From an uncultured Shewanella sp. (GTDB lineage Bacteria; Pseudomonadota; Gammaproteobacteria; Enterobacterales; Shewanellaceae), in NCBI RefSeq assembly GCF_947497935.1, contig NZ_CANMIO010000006.1, positions 232,941 to 296,940 on the forward strand: a DNA stretch of 64,000 nt, written 5' to 3'. Both the position numbers and the translations under genes were made by a program. Positions 56,920-64,000 of this stretch are shown piece by piece; the first letter of the stretch is position 1, and every line of letters starts with the position of its first letter. The notes beneath the pieces are model-generated. The model saw only the letters and a list, made by a program, of their open reading frames with translations, made no database searches and was not told where the DNA came from.

Positions 56920-59900
56920 TTAGGTTCTCAATAAGCTCTGTACGTCTTTACTCTGATTGGAAGAAAGATGCACTTCAAGCTGCGGATAAGCCAGCACTAG
57001 ATCGTTCTCACGCAGTTTCTTGCTGATCTGTTTATGTAGCTTGTGTTTAAGCGGCCAACGTGTGCCCATATCTTTTGCGTAAGCGCGTACTTCGAAATCT
57101 TGTGTATGTTGACCAAAGCCTGCAAACCACACTTCTGGTTCTGGCGAGAGCAGTGCATCGTCACATTCTTGTACGGCTTGATAAAGCGCGGCTTCTACTC
57201 GTGCAGGATCAGAATCTCGGGCTACAGAGACATAGATTATTACTCGCGTGATAGGATCTGATAACGACCAGTTAATCAGCTGCTCGGTAATAAAGGCCTT
57301 GTTGGGCACGATGATCTCTTTTCTATCCCAGTCGATAATTGTAGTGGCGCGAATTTGGATTTTACTCACCGTACCGGTCAGATCGCGGATGGTGACGGTA
57401 TCGCCAATACGCACCGGTTTTTCAAATAGAATGATCAAACCTGAGATAAAGTTAGCAAAGATCTCTTGTAAGCCGAAACCTAAACCAACCGAGAGGGCTG
57501 CTACCAGCCACTGCAGCTTAGACCACTCCATACCTAAAGTGGAGAAGCCTGCAAGCACACCAAACATCACGACTAAATAGCGACTGACTGTGGTTAAAGC
57601 GAAGCCCGTACCTTGGCTTAGATCTAGCCTTTGCAGGATTGTCAGCTCGATAAGACCGGGCAGGTTGGTGGCAATCATCATAGAGAAACCTACGATGATC
57701 AGCGATAACAGCAGCGACTTTAGGGTTATCGGGATCTGCTGCTCTATGCCGTTGATTGTGGTATTACTCGACCAGAGGGTGATGCCATCGAGTAAGGAGA
57801 ACAGAGCTGTATGAGTCTGCGTCCATAAGCCGACGATGCTGGCTAAAAAAGCCAGTAGCAAGAGTGAGCGCACTAACCCGAGAGACTGGCTAGAGATCGT
57901 TTCAAGATCGACTATCGGCTCTTCATAGGTATCGGCTTGCTCGTTGACATTCAGCTCACCTTTTTCACGTTGTGCGAGTACTTCAGCACGCTTGGCCTTG
58001 GCTCGTTCGAAGGCGATACGGCGACGCTCTATTAACATCCAACGTTTGATTAAGTTGAACAGCAACAAGAAACCTAAACCAAATATCAATGATAATTGCA
58101 GCTGTAGGAACATCTGGAAGGCGGTGTAGTAGTAGCCTTGAAAAGCCAACACGGCACAAGCGAGGGGCATGAAAATCAGCATGGCCCACAATAGCTTCTG
58201 TAATAGCTTCTTATTCTTACTGTGCTCGGCAGTATTTTCTTTGTTAGATAGGCTGAGCATGTCTTTGTAAAACCAAAACAGCATAAGGCAGAAGATAATA
58301 AATGCACCACGACCTAGGCTATTTCGAACCAAGGAGGTATCTATTACTTCGGTAAATGCCATGATGGCTAGAAAAGGTGTCGCCATAATGGTGAATTTTC
58401 TAAAGCGCTCCTGTCCGGAGCGAACCATGCTTTTTGGTGCCTTAAAGTGATTAATCAATAGGCCTCTGTCTAACGCTAGCAGATAGATGAAGCGATAAAG
58501 TTGATACAGCAGCCCAAATGCCATGATCCCCATGCCGATGGCGGAGACAAAGTTATGGCTCGATAGATAGAAGATGCCGCCAGCCAAAACGAAAGGCAGG
58601 GGTTTGAGTAGGCTGTAACCCAGCGAGTTGATCAGCACATGGAATGTATAGATGAACTTATCTTGGGTCACATTGCCAACAAAAGGTAGTTCTCGGCGCA
58701 TCGCCGATTTAAATTTTGGGGTCAAAATATCTTGGGTGATGATGCTGATGACAAACAGAATTAGCCACAATGACCATAGGGTGCTTTGTTCATCAAAAGA
58801 GCTTTGCATCTGTCCCCAAGGGGCTTGCTGTAGCATCCACTGAATACTCTGGTGGAGATCCGTGATCCATAAGCCACCTATGCTATTAGCGTTAGGAACC
58901 CAGAATAGGTGATCATTGAGCGTACTCTTAAGAGTAAGATATTGCTGGTTTAGCTGCTCATAACTGACCCTAAGGTCGGCCAGCTCACTTAGGTATTGGT
59001 CATAACTCTGCAGTAGTTGCTGCAGTAGCAGCCCTTGGGAAGACAGCAACTTGGCCTGCAGTGAGTTATCGGCACCAATTGATGTGACTTGCTGACTATT
59101 TAGGGTCTGGGCTTGCTCAACCTGATACCGGGCAAGTCTTGTGTTGGCTATTTCGCTTTGAAGCGGTTCCTGATTTGGTGGCTTAGGTAAGGCTTGCAGC
59201 ATCTGTAAGAAGCGTTCACCAAAGGCCGAGTTAAGCTTAATCCAGCCAATTTGCTGCTGTATTGTTGTTAGCTGCTTGGCTTGCGCCTGATATTGGGCTT
59301 CAGCCTTTTCTTGTTGAGTAAGGGTAAGACTGATTTTTTGATTCAGTTGTTTTAAATTCTCACCGTACACTAAATTGCTGTCGCTGAGTTCTTGGGCAAT
59401 GGGATCGTGGGTTTTGTCGTCAGGTAATAAACTGCCGGCAATGGCGGCTTCCGTGCGAGCCTCTCTCTGCAGGACTATCTTTTGGTTTAAGCGCTCGATC
59501 AGCAGCTCTTGCTGAGCTAATTGCTCACGTACTAACTTTAACTGTAGCTGGTTTAAGTCGATCTCTTTTTGGCTGCTGGCTAATACCGCTTCGAGTGTTT
59601 TAACATCTTGCTCGTAGAGCTTCCCCTGAGCGGCGATGAGCTGGTTATTAAGAGTTTGCTCTTCACCAATACGGATTTTTTTGTGCTTTTGTAATGCAGC
59701 CCTAGCTTTTACTAGGGCATCAGGCAGTTTGCTGTGAGACTTTATTAGCGCATTGATTTTTTGCCCTAAACTGATTTCGACATCTTTAAGCTCCGATAAG
59801 CGTAGGTAGGCGAGTGAGGCCTGCTGGTTTATATCCTGCTGATCAGTGTCGTTTAATGTTTTTTGTGCATCTTGAATTTGGTTAAGCAAGTTTTGCTTAT

Positions 59901-60108
59901 GCTCGGCATAGTTATTTAATAGCTCGCGAGCACTATTTTCTGTTAGGACTAATTCATGGTTCTTGTCCTGTAAGAGGCTTAACTGCTCCTGTGGGGTTAA
60001 CTCAGTATTTGTAGATGAGAGCCCTAGGCGTTTTTCAATTTGAAGTGGCGAGTTAGCGCTGGCCGATAAGGCGAATAGGCAAAGAAGAAGCAATAAAAAA
60101 CGATGCAT
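56920..60108 (-). CDS. mscM: Large mechanosensitive channel (MscM/MscK type)
   Basis: 1062 aa. A signal peptide ends SASA. About 400 residues of Gln-rich coiled coil form the periplasmic domain. About ten transmembrane segments follow, and then the MscS domain (LGFGLQEIFANFISGLIILFEKPVRIGDTVTI, later VPNKAFITEQLINWSL). Large MscS relatives release solutes under osmotic downshock. The position downstream of rsgA-psd, as in E. coli, favours MscM (YjeP) over MscK. Confidence 0.88.
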   Translation of the reverse strand: MHRFLLLLLCLFALSASANSPLQIEKRLGLSSTNTELTPQEQLSLLQDKNHELVLTENSARELLNNYAEHKQNLLNQIQDAQKTLNDTDQQDINQQASLAYLRLSELKDVEISLGQKINALIKSHSKLPDALVKARAALQKHKKIRIGEEQTLNNQLIAAQGKLYEQDVKTLEAVLASSQKEIDLNQLQLKLVREQLAQQELLIERLNQKIVLQREARTEAAIAGSLLPDDKTHDPIAQELSDSNLVYGENLKQLNQKISLTLTQQEKAEAQYQAQAKQLTTIQQQIGWIKLNSAFGERFLQMLQALPKPPNQEPLQSEIANTRLARYQVEQAQTLNSQQVTSIGADNSLQAKLLSSQGLLLQQLLQSYDQYLSELADLRVSYEQLNQQYLTLKSTLNDHLFWVPNANSIGGLWITDLHQSIQWMLQQAPWGQMQSSFDEQSTLWSLWLILFVISIITQDILTPKFKSAMRRELPFVGNVTQDKFIYTFHVLINSLGYSLLKPLPFVLAGGIFYLSSHNFVSAIGMGIMAFGLLYQLYRFIYLLALDRGLLINHFKAPKSMVRSGQERFRKFTIMATPFLAIMAFTEVIDTSLVRNSLGRGAFIIFCLMLFWFYKDMLSLSNKENTAEHSKNKKLLQKLLWAMLIFMPLACAVLAFQGYYYTAFQMFLQLQLSLIFGLGFLLLFNLIKRWMLIERRRIAFERAKAKRAEVLAQREKGELNVNEQADTYEEPIVDLETISSQSLGLVRSLLLLAFLASIVGLWTQTHTALFSLLDGITLWSSNTTINGIEQQIPITLKSLLLSLIIVGFSMMIATNLPGLIELTILQRLDLSQGTGFALTTVSRYLVVMFGVLAGFSTLGMEWSKLQWLVAALSVGLGFGLQEIFANFISGLIILFEKPVRIGDTVTIRDLTGTVSKIQIRATTIIDWDRKEIIVPNKAFITEQLINWSLSDPITRVIIYVSVARDSDPARVEAALYQAVQECDDALLSPEPEVWFAGFGQHTQDFEVRAYAKDMGTRWPLKHKLHKQISKKLRENDLVLAYPQLEVHLSSNQSKDVQSLLRT

Positions 60109-60178
60109 GATAAGAGTATAAATAAGGCAAAAAAAGACACAGTTATAGTAGCCAAGTTAGCCTAATAAATAAATCGCT

Positions 60179-61057
60179 CTAAGCAGTCTTTTTTACCCGA
60201 TTCGATCTGTGACTTTGCTGAGTTTCAAATAGTGCTGTGGCGACAACTAAGGTTCCGCCAATAACTGTCTTTAGCGCCAAGTCTTCTCCGAGTAGGATTA
60301 GCGCTAGCATAGCACCATAAAAAGGTTGTAGGCAGGAGACTAAACCTACTGTTTTTGCGCTTAGCAGTCTTAACGCCGAGGTAAACAGGGCGTGGGGCGC
60401 AGCGGTAAAGACCACCCCGAGTAAAATAATCAGCCACCATACATTTTGTTCTATGCTACTGAGTTCAACACTGAACCAGGGGGCTAAAAAGAAAACGGCG
60501 ACAGAGGTCTGATAGAACATAGCTTGCTTGCCGCTGTATGCGCTGAAATAACGTTTATGCAGTAGATTGCGAGCGGTAAAGAGGGCGGCGGATAAAATAC
60601 CAATAGCTATTCCTAGGGTGACATCATTACCTAGGCTTGCCTCTGGGATCAGCAAGGACACGCCAATGAGCACCACTATGCCACTGATTACATCTGTCAA
60701 TTTGAGTTTAGTTTTAGTGACTATCGGCTCGACTAACACTGTCATCACCGGATAGGTAAAAAACGCAATCATGCCGATGGCGACAGATGATAACTGCATT
60801 GAGGCAAAGTAGGTCACCCAGTGCAGACTGACGATAATGCCAAGGCCTATAGCGATAAGATAGTCTTTGTTGGCATTTAACGACAGACGCTGCTTGCTGA
60901 GTTTGACGATTAGCGCAAGCACGGTGGCAGCAACGACACAGCGTAGTAAGGTGATGTCGAGTGCGCTAAGGGGAATAAGCTTGGAGAATAGTGCGGTACC
61001 ACCAAAAAGTAGTACCGCGAAGTGTAGTTCTAACAGCCCTGTTTTTTTATTGTCCAT
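60179..61057 (-). CDS. EamA/DMT-family transporter
   Basis: 292 aa with ten predicted transmembrane helices in two EamA halves (FAVLLFGGTALFSKLIPLSALDITLLRCVVAA start; later CLQPFYGAMLALILLGEDLALKTVIGG). Metabolite export or import; substrate unknown. It starts 14 bp after psd and is inserted between psd and the mscM-like gene, which are neighbours in E. coli. Confidence 0.88.
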   Translation of the reverse strand: MDNKKTGLLELHFAVLLFGGTALFSKLIPLSALDITLLRCVVAATVLALIVKLSKQRLSLNANKDYLIAIGLGIIVSLHWVTYFASMQLSSVAIGMIAFFTYPVMTVLVEPIVTKTKLKLTDVISGIVVLIGVSLLIPEASLGNDVTLGIAIGILSAALFTARNLLHKRYFSAYSGKQAMFYQTSVAVFFLAPWFSVELSSIEQNVWWLIILLGVVFTAAPHALFTSALRLLSAKTVGLVSCLQPFYGAMLALILLGEDLALKTVIGGTLVVATALFETQQSHRSNRVKKTA

Positions 61058-61071
61058 GCATACCTTAAAGA

Positions 61072-61941
61072 CTAGTCTTCGATTTTTGCAAAGGCTTGAC
61101 CCATACGCGTCACGCTCTTCGGTTCTACTCCATCGGCAAATTTATCGAGGACATCTTTGGCGAATAACATCACAACAGTGCTACCTAGCTTGAAGCGACC
61201 CATTTCGGCACCTTTCTCAAGTGTCAGAGCATTAGGACCTTCAGTTGGATAATCCCAAGTGAATACTTTCTTGCCTGTTGGTGGTGTTACAGTACCAGCC
61301 CAAACCGTTTCGATACTTGCTACGATTGTCGCACCGACCAGTACCATTGCCATCGGGCCAATTTCGGTCTCGAAAATTGCCACAACACGTTCGTTACGAG
61401 CAAATAGGCCTGGTACGTTCTCTGCTGTTAACGGATTAACAGAGAATAGTTCACCGGGAACATAGGTCATCTTAGACAGGGTGCCTTTAATCGGCATATG
61501 AATACGATGATAGTCCTTTGGCGCAAGGTAAATTGTGGCAAAATCACCACCCTCAAAACGCTTTGCATCATCAGCTTGATCACCTAGCAATGCAAGTGAA
61601 GAATAATCATGTCCTTTTGCCTGAAAAATACGGCCTTCTTTAATTGGACCGAGCTGGCTGATTGCGCCATCCACAGGATGAACAATGTAATCATTGTCTT
61701 CACATAGTGGACGAATTCCAGGCTTTAGGGCACGGGTGAAGAAGTCGTTGAAAGTGGTGTAGGCGGTAGCCTCAGGCTGAGCCGCTTCAGTCATATCAAT
61801 CTTGTATTGTTTGATAAACCAGTTAATGGCAGCTGTAGTGACAGAGCCCATTTTTGCGGCTGCAAGCTTGCCAACAAGGCGAGACAGCAAATGCTTTGGC
61901 ATAATATATTGCAGGGCAATTTTGATCTTATCCAATTTCAA
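61072..61941 (-). CDS. psd: Phosphatidylserine decarboxylase
   Basis: 289 aa proenzyme that makes phosphatidylethanolamine at the inner membrane. The self-cleavage motif LGSTVVMLF near residue 253 forms the pyruvoyl group on Ser. Other motifs are [26 protein letters not shown] and FARNERVV. Length normal. Between rsgA and the EamA gene. Confidence 0.96.
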   Translation of the reverse strand: MKLDKIKIALQYIMPKHLLSRLVGKLAAAKMGSVTTAAINWFIKQYKIDMTEAAQPEATAYTTFNDFFTRALKPGIRPLCEDNDYIVHPVDGAISQLGPIKEGRIFQAKGHDYSSLALLGDQADDAKRFEGGDFATIYLAPKDYHRIHMPIKGTLSKMTYVPGELFSVNPLTAENVPGLFARNERVVAIFETEIGPMAMVLVGATIVASIETVWAGTVTPPTGKKVFTWDYPTEGPNALTLEKGAEMGRFKLGSTVVMLFAKDVLDKFADGVEPKSVTRMGQAFAKIED

Positions 61942-62093
61942 TATCCTTTAATCTTTTCACCTGAGGTGAATTTTATCTATTTTTGTCAAACCGCTGGCTG
62001 TGTTACGGCATAAGTTGCCGTTGGAAAATTCATATCTTAGCTTATCGCTGGTTTGAATCTATTTGCTTCAATTACTTAAGTTTTAAGTTCTGA

Positions 62094-63158
62094 CTACTCG
62101 TCAGGACCCGCTCTAAAGTGACGCGCGTGTCTCTGCTCATCCAGACTTGCAATAATACGATGATAATTATTGTATCTGTCTTCAGTGATCTCACCGGCTT
62201 TGAATGCTTCGGTAATTGAGCATCCTGGATCGTTTAAATGTTTGCAGTCTCTAAACTTACAGGTACCTAAATAATCTCTAAATTCAACAAAACACCAGCC
62301 TACCCTGTCAGCGGGCAAGTGCCATAGCGCGAATTCTCGCACACCCGGAGAGTCAATTAAATCTCCGCCAGTTGAAATATGCAGAAGTTTTGCAGTGGTG
62401 GTCGTGTGCTGACCTAGCCCTGAGTTTTCAGAGATATCACCTGTGACTAATTCGGCAGCTGGCATCATGGCGTTGATCATCGATGACTTACCTACGCCAG
62501 ATTGTCCAACAAACACGTTTACCTTGTTGTCCATTAGCGCGTGAAGTTGTTCGACACCTTCACCTGTTTTGCTGCTCACTCGGAAGACCCGATAGCCAAT
62601 GCTCTTGTATCGCTCAAGTGCTGCATCGATCTCTGGCGCTTCTTCTGGCGTTATCAAGTCGACTTTATTCAAGATAATGACAGGTTCAATGCCTGTATCT
62701 TCAGCCGCGACCAGATAACGGTCAATAATCTGAGTGGTAAATGCTGGCTTTACAGAAGTGACAATCAAAATCTGATCTATGTTTGCTGCAATGATTTTCA
62801 CACCGTCGTAAAGATCTGGGCGTGAAAGTTGAGAGTGCCTTGGATGCACGGCTTCAACAATACCTTCGATACGACTAGCCCCTGACTCACTGGTCAGTGC
62901 TAAACGAACGATAACTTTATCACCGGTCACTAGGCTCTTAATATTACGGCGAATATTACAGCGAGCAAGGTGGCCAGAGTCAGTCTCGACGTCAGCGTGT
63001 TGGCCGAAGCGGGAAATAATGGTGCCTTGTTGCTCAGGACCTAACATACTGTCTTGTAAGTCAGTCGTCTCGCCTGCATCTCGGCTCTGTAATTTCTTTT
63101 TTTGGTTGGTCCGCATTCTGCGTAATTGACCATGGCTTAGCGGTTTCTTTTTACTCAC
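62094..63158 (-). CDS. rsgA: Ribosome small-subunit maturation GTPase RsgA
   Basis: 354 aa circularly permuted GTPase: NKVD (G4) comes before GQSGVGKSSMINAM (G1) and DSPGVREF (G3), then a zinc site CKFRDCKHLNDPGC. An OB domain precedes it. Acts in late 30S assembly. Divergent from orn, as in other gammaproteobacteria. Confidence 0.96.
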   Translation of the reverse strand: MSKKKPLSHGQLRRMRTNQKKKLQSRDAGETTDLQDSMLGPEQQGTIISRFGQHADVETDSGHLARCNIRRNIKSLVTGDKVIVRLALTSESGASRIEGIVEAVHPRHSQLSRPDLYDGVKIIAANIDQILIVTSVKPAFTTQIIDRYLVAAEDTGIEPVIILNKVDLITPEEAPEIDAALERYKSIGYRVFRVSSKTGEGVEQLHALMDNKVNVFVGQSGVGKSSMINAMMPAAELVTGDISENSGLGQHTTTTAKLLHISTGGDLIDSPGVREFALWHLPADRVGWCFVEFRDYLGTCKFRDCKHLNDPGCSITEAFKAGEITEDRYNNYHRIIASLDEQRHARHFRAGPDE

Positions 63159-63270
63159 GTATTAGTCTTCAATGATAAAGGTGATTTTGTGTTGCTTAAA
63201 AAAGCAGTATGATACACGGTCTAGAATAAAAAAGCCTGAATTTAGGCTAACAGGAATAACAGGTCGCGTT

Positions 63271-63816
63271 ATGGCTATAGATGAAAACAATCTGATTTGG
63301 GTCGATTTGGAAATGACAGGACTTGAGCCTGACGTTGACAGAATTATTGAAATTGCCACGATAGTGACAGATAAAGAGCTCAATATTATTGCGCAAGGAC
63401 CTGTTTTTGCTATCCATCAATCAGATGAGCAACTTGCTCTAATGGATGATTGGAACCAGAAGCATCACGGCGAGTCAGGCCTTATTGACCGTGTGAGAGC
63501 AAGTCAGGTAAATGAAGAGCAAGCGATTGAGCAGACGATTGCCTTTTTGGCTCAATATGTACCTGCGGGTGCTTCACCTATGTGTGGTAACAGTATTGGT
63601 CAAGATCGCCGCTTCTTGAATCGGTATATGCCAGCACTTGAAGATTACTTTCACTACCGAAATATTGATGTAAGCACAATTAAAGAGTTGGTTCGTCGTT
63701 GGGAGCCTACTGCAATGGAAGGATTTAGTAAGAAGAATACTCACCAGGCTCTGCAAGATATCGAAGAATCTATCGCCGAATTGCAGTTTTATCGAGCTAA
63801 AGTATTTACTATTTAA
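63271..63816 (+). CDS. orn: Oligoribonuclease
   Basis: 181 aa DEDDh 3'-5' exonuclease that degrades RNA oligomers of 2-5 nt. Motifs: [30 protein letters not shown] and [11 protein letters not shown]. The start was set at ATG 63271, giving the family's standard length; a longer frame from 63172 adds unrelated residues across the divergent promoter. Confidence 0.96.
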   Translation: MAIDENNLIWVDLEMTGLEPDVDRIIEIATIVTDKELNIIAQGPVFAIHQSDEQLALMDDWNQKHHGESGLIDRVRASQVNEEQAIEQTIAFLAQYVPAGASPMCGNSIGQDRRFLNRYMPALEDYFHYRNIDVSTIKELVRRWEPTAMEGFSKKNTHQALQDIEESIAELQFYRAKVFTI

Positions 63817-63846
63817 CCGATCAGTCAGATTATTTGAAAGAAAGGG

Positions 63847-63874
63847 TTGCAGAGTAGGGAAATTTTCATATAAT
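63847..63874 (+). promoter_or_regulatory. Promoter of the tRNA-Gly gene
   Basis: TTGCAG and TATAAT are separated by 16 bp and end about 56 bp before the tRNA. A GC-rich discriminator (GCGGCC) follows, typical of stringently controlled stable-RNA promoters. Confidence 0.75.
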
Positions 63875-63930
63875 GCGGCCTCAACTTTTCGCTAAGCACC
63901 AACTTAGTGATTATTGATAAAAGTTGAAAT

Positions 63931-64000
63931 GCGACATTAGCTCAGTTGGTAGAGCGATACCTTGCCAAGGTATAGGTCATCGGTTCGAACCCGATATGTC
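63931..64000 (+). tRNA. glyV: tRNA-Gly (anticodon GCC), cut by the window end
   Basis: Begins GCGACAT. D-loop AGCTCAGTTGGTAGAGC, anticodon stem ATACC/GGTAT with loop TTGCCAA (GCC), and T-arm ATCGG-TTCGAAC-CCGAT follow. ATGTC then begins pairing back to the 5' end. The last two acceptor bases, discriminator and CCA are beyond the window. The gene symbol is only a conventional guess. Confidence 0.9.

Overview
This 64 kb window is chromosomal DNA from a gammaproteobacterium, almost certainly a Shewanella. It carries a decaheme OmcA/MtrC-type lipoprotein, a urocanate-reductase-type flavoprotein, an S46 dipeptidyl peptidase, and conserved gammaproteobacterial blocks (nudF-yqiB-cpdA-yqiA-parE, orn divergent from rsgA-psd-mscM). 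The species cannot be fixed from the sequence alone.

Layout. 1-7.9 kb: 5' part of a TonB-dependent receptor (minus, cut by the window edge), an S46 dipeptidyl peptidase (minus), dnaB, alr, and a BamA-type beta-barrel protein. 8.4-22.9 kb: a respiratory and regulatory region. A LuxR-type regulator, an OmpR-type response regulator and a histidine kinase precede a secreted ammonia-lyase-family protein and a secreted FMN/FAD reductase whose active-site residues all match urocanate reductase UrdA at a constant offset. Next come a tetraheme lipoprotein with EF-hand-like loops, a second LuxR-type regulator, a decaheme outer-membrane lipoprotein (minus) and two overlapping LysR regulators. The likely theme is periplasmic histidine -> urocanate -> imidazole propionate used as an electron sink. 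However, the lyase has lost the canonical Ala-Ser-Gly triad that forms the MIO cofactor, so its reaction is open.

23.2-39.6 kb: an AT-rich 16.4 kb integrative element in the 5' end of dusA, bounded by a 17 bp core repeat. Its integrase lies beside the intact dusA copy, and the element supplies a new start to dusA while the native promoter and first codons are stranded at the left end. Cargo includes a PrtN-like regulator, a type III restriction-modification pair followed by a fragment resembling an Mrr N-terminal domain, and a minus-strand operon of unknown proteins. Two genes of that operon carry homologous structured leaders with a compensatory base-pair change. It also carries an ArdC-like antirestriction/metallopeptidase protein, a relaxase-like protein with three small companions, and a plasmid-type replication initiator preceded by iteron-like repeats.

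39.6-64 kb: core genome. dusA is followed by a small PspC-type envelope-stress operon with a sigma-54-like promoter, an enoyl-CoA hydratase family gene, a PCu(A)C copper chaperone with a natural His6 tail, DUF2333, an outer-membrane barrel and tolC. Then come nudF-yqiB-cpdA-yqiA-parE-(beta-propeller)-parC, bfd with a Fur box, a 2-hydroxyacid dehydrogenase, DUF3392, a glycerophosphodiesterase, mscM-like, EamA, psd, rsgA and orn, and a tRNA-Gly cut by the window end.

No rRNA, CRISPR array or insertion sequence was seen. Database identities were not checked; all calls come from motifs, lengths and gene order read by eye.
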